Source: an uncultured Eubacterium sp. (GTDB taxonomy: Bacteria > Bacillota > Clostridia > Lachnospirales > Lachnospiraceae). From it: 62,369 bases of DNA. The stretch is taken from assembly GCA_910584595.1 (NCBI GenBank), contig CAJUBQ010000020.1, positions 1-62,369 on the forward strand, in the 5' to 3' direction. Shown here one piece after another: positions 33,976-43,065 of this stretch. A program made the translations under genes and the position numbers. The notes beneath the pieces were generated by a model. The model was not told where the DNA came from. It made no database searches and was given only the letters and a program-made list of their open reading frames with translations. Each line of letters begins with the position of its first letter. Position 1 is the stretch's first letter.

Positions 33976-36900
33976 CTATGACATAACCTTGTCCAATGTT
34001 GCAAGCAGAACTTCTACATCGATGGGCTTTGCCAAATGCCCATTCATACCACAATCCATTGCCTGCTGTTTGTCTTCTTCAAATGCATTTGCCGTCATTG
34101 CCAGAATCGGTATGGATGCATGTTCTTTACTTTTCAGATTCCGAATCGTTTTCGTTGCTTCATAACCGTCCATCACCGGCATCTGTACATCCATCAGAAC
34201 CAGCTTATAATACCCCGGAACGGATTTTTTCAGCATATCTACCGCAATCTGTCCATTCCCTGCTATCTCTACTGTGAACCCTGCATCTTTCAGAATGGCT
34301 GCAGCAATCTCCTGATTAATCTCATTATCCTCCGCCAGCAAAATACATCCGGTATGATGCGCTGCCTGTTCTTCTTCGTTGTCTTTTTTCTCTGTTTCTT
34401 CCATATCCACGATGGAATGCAGACATCCCCGAAGCTCAGATAAAAACAGCGGCTTACTGCAAAATGCCGAAATACCGGCCTCTTTTGCCTCATCTTCAAT
34501 ATCTGACCAGTCATAAGCCGTCAGCAAAATAATCGGTACCTCATCCCCCATTTCCTTACGGATTCTGCGGGTAACTTCAATCCCGTTCATATCCGGCAGC
34601 ATCCAGTCTATCACATAAACCGTATAATTATCGCCTCTTGTGACCGCCTGATGCGTACGCAGCAGCGCTTCTTTTCCGGAAAGCGTCCACTCCGCCCGCA
34701 TTCCAATCTGGCTCAGCATATAAGTCACACTGTCACAGGTGTTAAAATCATCATCCACCACAAGCGCGCGGCAATTTTTCAGCTTTGGAATATCCGGCGG
34801 CAGCTTCTCTCCGTCATGCAGACGAAACGTAAAGCAAACGGTTACTTCTGTTCCTTTGCCAAGTTCGCTGGATACAGCGATCGTACCGTTCATCAGATCT
34901 ACAATATTTTTCGTAATTGCCATCCCAAGGCCGGTTCCCTGAATGCCACTGATCGTACTGTTTTTTTCGCGTTCAAATGGTTCAAAAATATGCGCTACAA
35001 ATTCTTCGCTCATTCCAAATCCTGTATCCCGAATCGTAAATTCATAATTGGCATATCCATCTTCAGATCCTTGTCTTTCCGTTATCCGCATGCTTATCAT
35101 GCCGCCTGCGCCTGTATATTTCACTGCATTGCCCAAAAGATTTAATAACACCTGATTCAGCCGCAGCTTGTCACAATAGATCTCTTCATGCACAATATCT
35201 ACCGCATCCATATACAAATCCAGCCGTTTTGCATGAATATCCGCCTGCAGAATATTGCGCAGGCCATGTAAAATATCCGGCAGACAACACGGCTTTTCAT
35301 CCAGATGCATCCTGCCGCTTTCAATACGGCTCATATCCAGCACATCATTAATCAGACTCAGCAAATGATTGCCGGAGGTCATAATCTTTTTCAAATACTC
35401 CTCTACCTGTTCACGCTGGTCAATATGCGCGATTGCAAGCGCTGTAAAACCGACAATCGCGTTCATTGGCGTACGGATATCATGAGACATATTTGATAAA
35501 AAGACACTCTTTGCCTTGTTCGCCCGATTTGCCTGCATCAATGCCGTTTCCAGCAGATTTTTTTGTTCCATCTCCTTACGGATTTCCACATCTACGCTGC
35601 GCAGACCGATGACAATGCCGCACTGTCTGTTCCAGCTTCCGGTACGCACCGCTTTCAGCTGATAATAAAGTACATCACCGCCAATCACCGCACGATAATT
35701 GGCATGCTCGACGCCCCGTTCTGCCAGTTTTTCCCGTAAATCATCAGCATTGCAAAACTGCCTCATCTTTTCTCTGTCTTCTTGATGAACGATCGTCTGT
35801 ATGTACTGTTCCATACCCTGCTGAAAGTAAATGTTTCCGTTATCATCTGCGGTAAACGCGCCGCCATCCCGATCATCACTGCGTATCGGGACTCCTTTGC
35901 CGGTATTTAAATTGAAAAAGCAAACAATATTGTAATCAACAGTCAACGCCTGCGCCAATTCTGTCTGGCGTTTTTCTTTTTTCTTTTCCTGAAGCTTTTG
36001 CGCTGTGCAATCCAGTAAAAACCGCTGGTAAAACAGCTCTCCGTTCTCCATAAGCAGCTTTACATTTCCCATAATATGCAGGATTTCTCCGTTTTTATGT
36101 CTGACACGGTATTCTGTACTGACGCTGTCTCCTTCCTTTTCCAGACTTTCAATACATTCTGTAAATCGCGCCCTGTCTTCCTCCAAAATCGATCCGGCAA
36201 CAGTCTGAAATCCGTCTGCCTCCATCTCTTCCTGTGAATCATATCCAAGAATTTTAAGCGCCGCACGATTAATGCTCAGTACACGGTTGCCATCTGACGT
36301 ATGCCTGATAACACCGCAGTCTATGGTCGTAAAGATCTTCTCCAAAGTCTGATTCTTTTGCACAATCTCCTGCTCATACACTCTTTCCTGCGTTACGTCT
36401 ATGGCAACGCCGACCGTCCCCATCACACTGCCGTCCAGGTCATAAAGCGGGGACTTGTAAGTCATCAGTGTACGTACGCCTGCACCTGTCTGTACCAGCT
36501 CCTCCGAAACAAACGTTCTGCGGTGATTCATTACCTCACGCTCTGATTCTATACACGCCGGGTCATCATGCTCCACATCCCAAATATAAGCATGTCCCTG
36601 TCCTTCCACCTGCTGTTTTGTCTTTCCAACCGTCCGGCAAAAACTATCATTCACCTTTTCATGAATACCGTTTTTATCCTTGTACCAGACCAGATTTGGC
36701 ACGTTATTAATCGTTGTCTCCAAAAAATGCTCAGCCTGCCAGAAATCTTTACTCATTTTGAAATCCTGCCGCCACCGCTCATAACGAAAACGAAACTCTT
36801 CTTCCGACATCGGCATGACCCACATATCCTTGATGTACTCAAAATAATCCATAATGGAATCTATCTGACCTTTTTCCAACATCAGAATGAGCTCTGCTTC

Positions 36901-37128
36901 GGCACGCTTTGCGCCAAGAAGCAACCGGACTGCATCTTTCGTCTCGTCAGCTTCCAATCCTTCCAGATTCATCAGTATCACATCCGCTGCTGCTGCGGCA
37001 GAAGGCTTTAAACCTTCACTCCACGTATACTGATGCGTAAAATTTTTGTACGGGGTAATTTCCTTTATAATGTCAAATGCTCTGCACGTTACGCCTGATA
37101 AATAAAAATGTATCTGACAATGGTACAT
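33976..37128 (-). CDS. Cytoplasmic PAS hybrid histidine kinase with two receiver domains
   Basis: 1050 residues, no membrane segment. Residues 1-120 resemble a receiver domain in which the phospho-acceptor Asp is replaced (VILMNLEG, Asn54), that is, a pseudo-receiver. Two or three PAS-like regions follow (about 133-250, 258-380 and 390-515), then HisKA with His549 in FLSNMSHDIRTPMNA, HATPase_c (NLLGNAVKY, RDTGFGM, GTGLGMAITK), and receivers with Asp841 (YVIDWMLPDMNG) and Asp980 (VLMDVQMPVMDG). First gene of the kinase-kinase-lipoprotein transcript, preceded by two good promoters. Confidence 0.94.
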   Translation of the reverse strand: MYHCQIHFYLSGVTCRAFDIIKEITPYKNFTHQYTWSEGLKPSAAAAADVILMNLEGLEADETKDAVRLLLGAKRAEAELILMLEKGQIDSIMDYFEYIKDMWVMPMSEEEFRFRYERWRQDFKMSKDFWQAEHFLETTINNVPNLVWYKDKNGIHEKVNDSFCRTVGKTKQQVEGQGHAYIWDVEHDDPACIESEREVMNHRRTFVSEELVQTGAGVRTLMTYKSPLYDLDGSVMGTVGVAIDVTQERVYEQEIVQKNQTLEKIFTTIDCGVIRHTSDGNRVLSINRAALKILGYDSQEEMEADGFQTVAGSILEEDRARFTECIESLEKEGDSVSTEYRVRHKNGEILHIMGNVKLLMENGELFYQRFLLDCTAQKLQEKKKEKRQTELAQALTVDYNIVCFFNLNTGKGVPIRSDDRDGGAFTADDNGNIYFQQGMEQYIQTIVHQEDREKMRQFCNADDLREKLAERGVEHANYRAVIGGDVLYYQLKAVRTGSWNRQCGIVIGLRSVDVEIRKEMEQKNLLETALMQANRANKAKSVFLSNMSHDIRTPMNAIVGFTALAIAHIDQREQVEEYLKKIMTSGNHLLSLINDVLDMSRIESGRMHLDEKPCCLPDILHGLRNILQADIHAKRLDLYMDAVDIVHEEIYCDKLRLNQVLLNLLGNAVKYTGAGGMISMRITERQGSEDGYANYEFTIRDTGFGMSEEFVAHIFEPFEREKNSTISGIQGTGLGMAITKNIVDLMNGTIAVSSELGKGTEVTVCFTFRLHDGEKLPPDIPKLKNCRALVVDDDFNTCDSVTYMLSQIGMRAEWTLSGKEALLRTHQAVTRGDNYTVYVIDWMLPDMNGIEVTRRIRKEMGDEVPIILLTAYDWSDIEDEAKEAGISAFCSKPLFLSELRGCLHSIVDMEETEKKDNEEEQAAHHTGCILLAEDNEINQEIAAAILKDAGFTVEIAGNGQIAVDMLKKSVPGYYKLVLMDVQMPVMDGYEATKTIRNLKSKEHASIPILAMTANAFEEDKQQAMDCGMNGHLAKPIDVEVLLATLDKVMS

Positions 37129-37176
37129 GAACTTTTTTCCTCCTTGCGTCTATATTCACGATCCTGATATGTTTAA

Positions 37177-37244
37177 ATTATACTTCATTCAATCTGTTAA
37201 CACAAGTGAATTATAATACTATGCATATAACTGCATAATGTCAA
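37177..37244 (-). promoter_or_regulatory. Two tandem promoters of the kinase operon
   Basis: Both on the minus strand with 17-bp spacers. Distal: TTGACA (37239-37244) and TAGTAT (37216-37221). Proximal: TTGTGT (37200-37205) and TATAAT (37177-37182). The distal -35 abuts the terminator hairpin of the galactan operon. Confidence 0.6.
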
Positions 37245-37305
37245 TTTTCCTGAACAAAATAAAATCTCTGCAATTACCGCAGAGATTTCATTTTGTTCAG
37301 GAAAA
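37245..37305 (-). terminator. Terminator of the galactan operon
   Basis: Very long hairpin, two arms of about 27 bases with one mismatch. The inner part AATCTCTGC / GCAGAGATT is followed by a T-rich run. It lies 30 bp after the galactanase stop. Confidence 0.85.
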
Positions 37306-37335
37306 TATACTTTCATCCTTATACAGATTTTTACC

Positions 37336-38436
37336 TTAACTAAAATCACGAATCACAGCAAGCGCCGGCAGCGCATGTCCGTCATAATCAAACAACGCCT
37401 GATTCGCCCATTCATTTCCTCCTTTGCCCGGTTCACCAATATATTCTCTTGCGGCTTCTGTGGCCCATTCAGATCCAGGTCTTGGCAGCCACGCCGGTTC
37501 CCAGTAGAAAAATCCTTTGCCCCTGTTTTTGGGCGCTTTTTGTATGCGCGACATAAAATCCTGCATAAAATCTGCCTGTCCTTCTTTCGTCATCGGATAA
37601 TCCAATCCGGATACCAGCTCCGGTTTTGTCGCATAGCCTTTGCGCTCCTCATCACTTAACTGCTCATATTGCTTATAATCTTCCATTGTAAAGCCCATAG
37701 AAACTTCTGCTACAATGAAATCTTTTTGATAACGCTGCGCAATATCATGCATATTTGCTTCCAAAGCAGCCAGATTCCCATGCCAGAACGGATAATAAGA
37801 TAATCCGATATATTCGAAATCTTCTCCTTTGTTCTCAAAGTAGTTATCAAACCAGCTTCGATACAGCTCATTATTGCCGCCGTTGTCCAAATGAACCATG
37901 ACCGGCAATGTCTGATCCACACTTCGAACAGCCCGAATACCCGCACTCACAAATTTTGCAATCGCTTCATAATGCGGCACCTTTCCGTATGGCCACAGCA
38001 ATCCATTGCTCAGCTCGTTGCCAACAGCAATCATGGTCGGCATAGCGTCCGCTGCACGTAAATCCTCTAAAGTCTTTTTTGTAAAATCATAGACAGCCTG
38101 CCTAAGCTCTTCCTCATGGAACCCCCGCCATGCTTTTGGAATTGTCTGCTTACCCGGATCTGCCCAGAAATCACTGTAATGAAAATCGAGCAAAACGCCA
38201 AAACCATGTGCCAGTGCGCGCCGCGCCAGCTTTAGCGTCGCCGAAAAGTCACTGCATCCGGCGCCATACGGCCTGCCGTCCTCTGCATAAGGGTCGTTCC
38301 AAAGCCTGAGCCTGATATAATTTGTTCCGTAAGATTTTAAGATTTCCATAAGGTCTTTTTCCTCACCCTTATCATAAAATCTGCCGCCGCACTGTTCTAC
38401 TTCCAGGAGAGAGGAAATATCCATTCCTTTTATCAT
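37336..38436 (-). CDS. GH53 endo-beta-1,4-galactanase (intracellular)
   Basis: 366 residues, glycoside hydrolase family 53, which cuts beta-1,4-galactan side chains of pectin or the oligosaccharides from them. The TIM barrel begins at residue 1 (MIKGMDISSLLEVE, a family hallmark). The acid/base is Glu141 in VGNELSNG and the nucleophile Glu244 in IVAEVSMG. There is no signal peptide, so it probably acts in the cytoplasm on imported galacto-oligosaccharides, unlike the secreted Bacillus enzyme. Last gene of the operon, 10 bp after the zinc-ribbon gene, ribosome site GGCGGTGAG. Confidence 0.94.
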   Translation of the reverse strand: MIKGMDISSLLEVEQCGGRFYDKGEEKDLMEILKSYGTNYIRLRLWNDPYAEDGRPYGAGCSDFSATLKLARRALAHGFGVLLDFHYSDFWADPGKQTIPKAWRGFHEEELRQAVYDFTKKTLEDLRAADAMPTMIAVGNELSNGLLWPYGKVPHYEAIAKFVSAGIRAVRSVDQTLPVMVHLDNGGNNELYRSWFDNYFENKGEDFEYIGLSYYPFWHGNLAALEANMHDIAQRYQKDFIVAEVSMGFTMEDYKQYEQLSDEERKGYATKPELVSGLDYPMTKEGQADFMQDFMSRIQKAPKNRGKGFFYWEPAWLPRPGSEWATEAAREYIGEPGKGGNEWANQALFDYDGHALPALAVIRDFS

Positions 38437-38446
38437 TTCTCACCGC

Positions 38447-38671
38447 CTAAAAACTAAAATCTTCAAACTCTGTAATCCGTCTGTCTATAAACTTATACCG
38501 TGTACGTATTTCTTCATTCATTTTCAAAATATCCTCTTCCTTTGCCACATACTGGCACCGGATACAATGATATTCTTTTGTATCTTTATCATAAAACATA
38601 TCAATGTCCAAATCTCTGAAAAAACAGGATGGGCACCTGTAATTTAATTTGCCTTTTCCAAGCTGAGCCAT
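38447..38671 (-). CDS. Small zinc-ribbon protein (74 aa)
   Basis: 74 residues with two Cys pairs, Cys13-x2-Cys16 (CPSC) and Cys36-x2-Cys39 (CIRC), spaced like a zinc ribbon, then a charged helical tail. The ATG has a strong site (AAGGAGG, 9 bases upstream) and lies inside the last 28 bp of the 612-aa gene, so it is translationally coupled. No family function is known to me. Its place between an unknown carbohydrate-locus protein and a galactanase suggests a regulatory or protein-binding role in galactan use. Confidence 0.75.
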   Translation of the reverse strand: MAQLGKGKLNYRCPSCFFRDLDIDMFYDKDTKEYHCIRCQYVAKEEDILKMNEEIRTRYKFIDRRITEFEDFSF

Positions 38672-40482
38672 GTTGCAAATACCTCCTTATCACAAATTTC
38701 GGTCTTATAGCCTAAGGTAAACATTGGCGAAAATGCGTAACCTTCTTTAAAATATCCTGTCGCATCCGCATGATCGCAAGACATCGATACTTTTGTTTCA
38801 ATCGGAGGAATGACTGCAGATACACAGTCCGCTCCATCCATATATTCTTCTCTGCACTTATATTCATACGCAAGCGTCACCGCATCTGTTCCCTTTACAG
38901 CCGATAATGTAATCGCGGACATATCTTCGGTATATTCCGTCGTACCGTAACATGCGACGATATATTCGTTTAATTCCACTTTTGCATCCGGATTGCTCAT
39001 TTCCAGAATCTTTCGCTCGATGCGGATATTCGCACTGCCTTCTTCAAACAGCAGACGCGTCTGAAGTTTTACCGTAAGATCTGCGAATACAATTTCAACC
39101 GGATCCAGCGTTAAAATACGGGTATGTTCTTCCTGTGAAAAATGAGCATGGGTCGGGCAGAGACATAAATCCACTTCTTCTCCCTTATAGGTCAGCTTCG
39201 CGCTTCGAATCGTTCCTTCCCCTGCATAATGTGTAAAATAGCCTGCCCGATATTTTTCCTGAATTAAAAACGGATAGGAAGCGTCCTGAATATGATCCGT
39301 TCCAATGCCGACTTTCCAGTCCAGTTTTGCCACGTATGGACGCAAATCTACAATCGCGCCGCCCTGATCCATATTTACGCAGGCGCGCAAAAACGGATCG
39401 CAATACCAAAACAGCTGCTTTTTGGAACCATATAAAATATCTCTCCACAATGCGCATTCCGGCTCTGTATACGACTTCTTTTCTCTGTAATAATCCGCGA
39501 ATTCAGACATCGTCATATCGATACATTTGCCTTCTTTTTTCAGCTGTCCGTAATAAGCGCAGCCATCTTCGTATGATTTTAACAAAAGCTCATACGGAGC
39601 CTCCCAGCGCCCCATTTTATTCATCCAGCCCGGGCCGACAAACATCATATTATAGGCATAGCCATTGTTAAACTTTGCCAGATAACGATACTGGTCGATC
39701 AGATTATACAAATATGGATATTCCCATGTCTTGCTGTCGTATATCATGCCGCGCAGTACATTTTGCGGATGTGTGCCAAAGTTAGAGCCATTTCCGTCGT
39801 AACATGCAATCAGGTCTCTGGATAAATGCGGGATCGCCACAATACCGCTGTCCTCTTCCTTATTTGCAGCCGGAGCATGGGTATTTGTTTTGGATGGAAT
39901 CCATGGAGCCCATGGGCCGCCATCCATAAATGTATACCAGGAATTGTTGCATGTATGATACGCTTTTGGCCCTTCCTCCCAACAGGTAGCAACTGCGCAC
40001 TTCACCGATGGATATTTTTCCTTAATATAGTTAATTAAGTCAGCATCCATATAATAAGACCCTGTCGACTCCGGATAAAATCCAAATGTATCATGAAACT
40101 TTTCAAACACATCATTCACAATCGACTTCTTATCCTCCATCGAAAACATCCAGATGCAGAAATCTTTCGTCTTGTATTTCTCTCGAAACTCTTTGCAAGG
40201 CAGGCCGAGCAACGTCAGTCCGATTTCATCCCCATACGTTTCATGATGCTCCTTCGCGAGTGCAACTGCCTCTTCGTTAAACAGGCTTGCATACGTCATC
40301 TCGATCGTTGTCTTTAAGCCGTTTTTGTGCGCACATTCCTGTTGTGTTTTAAAAATATCCAAAGATTCGGTAAGCAGCGCTTTTCTTCCGATATCTTCTG
40401 TCTTGCCCTGTCCGGTTACTTTTTCCGCATATTCCGGCACCATTTCCGGGCGATGGATAATATTTACAATAAACTGGTCCAT
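38644..40482 (-). CDS. Unknown 612-aa protein of the galactan operon (possible carbohydrate-active enzyme)
   Basis: I do not recognise the family with certainty. No signal peptide, so cytoplasmic. The first ~200 residues look like a distorted TIM barrel: GDEIGL (84-89) recalls the GHEIGLH motif of NodB-type polysaccharide deacetylases but lacks its His, and GFYPESTGSYYMDADLINYIKEKY is enzyme-like. The middle is rich in Trp, Tyr and Gly, as in sugar-binding clefts, and the last ~250 residues look beta-rich. A strong site (CAGGAGGAAAG) precedes the ATG. It lies between the ABC permease genes and the zinc-ribbon/GH53 genes, so a role in galactan degradation is a reasonable inference. Confidence 0.8.
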   Translation of the reverse strand: MDQFIVNIIHRPEMVPEYAEKVTGQGKTEDIGRKALLTESLDIFKTQQECAHKNGLKTTIEMTYASLFNEEAVALAKEHHETYGDEIGLTLLGLPCKEFREKYKTKDFCIWMFSMEDKKSIVNDVFEKFHDTFGFYPESTGSYYMDADLINYIKEKYPSVKCAVATCWEEGPKAYHTCNNSWYTFMDGGPWAPWIPSKTNTHAPAANKEEDSGIVAIPHLSRDLIACYDGNGSNFGTHPQNVLRGMIYDSKTWEYPYLYNLIDQYRYLAKFNNGYAYNMMFVGPGWMNKMGRWEAPYELLLKSYEDGCAYYGQLKKEGKCIDMTMSEFADYYREKKSYTEPECALWRDILYGSKKQLFWYCDPFLRACVNMDQGGAIVDLRPYVAKLDWKVGIGTDHIQDASYPFLIQEKYRAGYFTHYAGEGTIRSAKLTYKGEEVDLCLCPTHAHFSQEEHTRILTLDPVEIVFADLTVKLQTRLLFEEGSANIRIERKILEMSNPDAKVELNEYIVACYGTTEYTEDMSAITLSAVKGTDAVTLAYEYKCREEYMDGADCVSAVIPPIETKVSMSCDHADATGYFKEGYAFSPMFTLGYKTEICDKEVFATWLSLEKAN

Positions 40483-40549
40483 AGCTTTCCTCCTGCAAAA
40501 TTTTTATTTGCTTTTGCAGTTTTTCCTTTCTTTTTATTTTTTAGCTCCT

Positions 40550-41392
40550 TTAACCTTTGACAGATCCGCCTGTAATTCCTTCTACATAGAACTTCTGCAT
40601 CATTACAAACAGTGCAGAGATTGGAATCGCTACCATCACGCCGCCGGCACAGAATTTTGCAAAATAACTGTTTACCAGCGTTTTATTCAGCATGTTATAC
40701 AACCCGATCGCTACCGTCCAATCCTGCGAGATTCCTGAGTTTAAAATAATCTTCGCAAAAATAAAGTCCGTCCATGGCACTAAAAACGAGCTAATGACCG
40801 TATATACGATAATCGGCTTTGACAACGGCAGTACAATCGTAAAAAACACCCTTGCCTCGGAAGCCCCTTCCAAATAAGCTGCTTCACGCAATGCTTTCGG
40901 CAACGTATCGAAAAAACCTTTCGCAATTAAGTAGCCAAGTCCCGCACTGCCGGAATATACTAAAATCATGCCAAAATGACTGTTCGTAAGCCCCACTGTT
41001 CTTAAAATAAAGTATATCGCAATCATAGACAAAAATCCAGGGAATAATGTTAAAATAACCGCAAAATTCATCAACCCTTTTCTGGCCGGAAAGCGCATAC
41101 AGCTCATCGCATAACTTACCATCAGTACAAAACAGGTGGAAATCAGACAATTAAATACCGCAATAAAAAGCGTATTTCCAAACCATGCCGGAAACTGGGC
41201 AACCGAATCCGGCTCAAACAACATGGCCTTATAATTTGCAAGGCTCCACTGTTCCGGGAAAAAATGACTGATATTCACACCCTGATATGCGCTAAATGAA
41301 TTGCATACGAGCCATAAAATCGGAATCAGCCAGAATACTGCAAGGAGGGTCAATACTACATGTCTGGCAACTACATTCACTTTTTTTCTCAT
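40550..41392 (-). CDS. Carbohydrate ABC transporter permease (MalG/GanQ-like)
   Basis: 280 residues, six predicted membrane segments. The conserved EAA loop reads EAAYLEGASEARVFFTIVLPLSKP and contacts the shared ATPase. It is the second of two permeases for galacto-oligosaccharide uptake. Its start overlaps the stop of the first permease by one base (TAATG). The ATPase is not encoded here; such systems often use a shared MsmX-type ATPase encoded elsewhere. Confidence 0.95.
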   Translation of the reverse strand: MRKKVNVVARHVVLTLLAVFWLIPILWLVCNSFSAYQGVNISHFFPEQWSLANYKAMLFEPDSVAQFPAWFGNTLFIAVFNCLISTCFVLMVSYAMSCMRFPARKGLMNFAVILTLFPGFLSMIAIYFILRTVGLTNSHFGMILVYSGSAGLGYLIAKGFFDTLPKALREAAYLEGASEARVFFTIVLPLSKPIIVYTVISSFLVPWTDFIFAKIILNSGISQDWTVAIGLYNMLNKTLVNSYFAKFCAGGVMVAIPISALFVMMQKFYVEGITGGSVKG

Positions 41393-42840
41393 TACTGGAA
41401 ATCCTCCTCTCTGTCACCTTTAATCATTCGGTTAAATGCAATCAGCGTTGCCACCGCACAAATCAGAAAGATAAAAATCGCAATGACGCCTGCCATTTTA
41501 TAGTTGTAAGAATCACTGGTCAAACGATACAGCCAGTGCACCAGCAAATCTACTTCTCTCGCATTCGAATTGGCCAATGCCTGATCTCGCGTACGGAATA
41601 CGGCATCTGTCAGCAAATAAATGACATTAAAGTTATTGACGTTTGCCGTAAACTGCGTTACCAGGTTCGGGCCTGTGACAAACAGCATATAAGGCATTGT
41701 AATATAGCGGAAAATCTGAAAATTATTTGCCCCGTCAATCTTTGCGCTTTCCATCAGCTCTCCCGGAATATTCAAAAGGACGCCTGTCGCGATTAACATC
41801 TGATATGGCACGCCAACCCAGATATTTATCATAATAATCATAAATTTGGCCCAGCCTGGATCTGTCAAAAATGGAATATGGCCCAGTCCTTCCTTCACCA
41901 AACCGATATTTTGCAAAAAACCGGTCAAGCCAATATTCGAGCAGACCGTATTGACAATTCCCGAATCTGCAAAGAAATTGCGCACAAGCAGCAATGTGAC
42001 AAACTGTGGGACTGCAATTGCTACAACAAACAAAGACCGCCACAGCTTCGGCATCTTCGTCAGCGGATTGTTAATAAATTTGGCCAGCATAATGCCGCCG
42101 ATATATGTCGTCAGCGTCGCAAGCACAGACCAGATAATCGTCCACGCCAAAATCTTACGGAATGCATACCCAAATGTAACTGTCGTAGATGTCGTAAACA
42201 ATGTAACAAAATTTTTCAGACCAACCCAGGTAAATAACTCCTTAGGCGGAATATGGTTTGTATCATAATTCGTAAATGAGACACAGATCATGACAATCAG
42301 CGGCACAATCGTAAAAATAACAATGCCAAGTACAGGCAGCGATAAAATTGTAATATGGAACTTTTCATTGATATAAGATTTTAAATCTTCGCGAAATGTA
42401 TTTACATGCTTCCCAGACTGCGCAAGCTTCTGCGTCTCCCTGCAGGATATCACATTCGACATCCAAAACAGCAGAAAGAAAATCGTAATCACGATCGTCG
42501 TCACGCCAAACAAAAGAATCAGCAGAGAATTGTCATAATCATTCACTTCATTTTTAAATGTATCCGGATTAAATACCATTTCCTGTTTGACTGTGCCTAA
42601 AGAACCAAATTTTGCAAGATACGGCACGCCAAACAATGCCATAAACACAAGATAAACAATCTCGGCCAGCGTAACCAATATTCCTTTTACAATCTGACCC
42701 CTTGCCAGATACCCGGCCCCCATGATAAGCAAAGATGCCTTTACCGCAGCATCTCCCTTCGTAATGCTTTCGCCAAATCTTCTAAACCAGCTGCCGATCC
42801 CTCCAGAAAATCCGCCCGCTGTACCTTTTCCGTTTTCCAT
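41392..42840 (-). CDS. Carbohydrate ABC transporter permease (MalF/GanP-like)
   Basis: 482 residues, longer than most MalF-type sugar permeases, with about eight membrane segments. The EAA motif is ESAKIDGANNFQIFRYITMP. Residues 1-30 are Gly-rich and hydrophilic, with basic and aromatic residues. A long stretch between the early segments and the core (about 90-155) fits the MalF-type extra domain. It forms the channel with the following gene's product. Confidence 0.94.
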   Translation of the reverse strand: MENGKGTAGGFSGGIGSWFRRFGESITKGDAAVKASLLIMGAGYLARGQIVKGILVTLAEIVYLVFMALFGVPYLAKFGSLGTVKQEMVFNPDTFKNEVNDYDNSLLILLFGVTTIVITIFFLLFWMSNVISCRETQKLAQSGKHVNTFREDLKSYINEKFHITILSLPVLGIVIFTIVPLIVMICVSFTNYDTNHIPPKELFTWVGLKNFVTLFTTSTTVTFGYAFRKILAWTIIWSVLATLTTYIGGIMLAKFINNPLTKMPKLWRSLFVVAIAVPQFVTLLLVRNFFADSGIVNTVCSNIGLTGFLQNIGLVKEGLGHIPFLTDPGWAKFMIIMINIWVGVPYQMLIATGVLLNIPGELMESAKIDGANNFQIFRYITMPYMLFVTGPNLVTQFTANVNNFNVIYLLTDAVFRTRDQALANSNAREVDLLVHWLYRLTSDSYNYKMAGVIAIFIFLICAVATLIAFNRMIKGDREEDFQ

Positions 42841-43027
42841 AAGTCAGCTCCTTCCATTTCAGAAATAACAGTTCCTTTCATACGCACTGTTACGTTTAGA
42901 GTCTGTAAAAATCCTAAAAGATAAATCCGGCTGCACCGCACGACAGATTGTTATATGTAAAAAGGGATAGTAGTAAAGGAGTAACCTTGTCTGACTTGCA
43001 ACAGACAATGTTGTTCTGCCTGTGCCT

Positions 43028-43043
43028 GCGCAACCGGATTATC
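43028..43043 (-). promoter_or_regulatory. Possible third LacI operator, between binding-protein and permease genes
   Basis: GCGCAACCGG followed by ATTATC. The first ten bases equal the operator at 44455-44470, but the second half is weaker. It lies in the 225-bp intercistronic gap, about 1.4 kb downstream of the main operator, where an auxiliary site could support looping. Confidence 0.3.
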
Positions 43044-43065
43044 AACATCTGTAACGCCTGATTTC

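Noticed and set aside
34651..35145. 164-codon plus-strand frame opposite the PAS hybrid kinase
   Set aside because: Antisense to conserved kinase and receiver domains.
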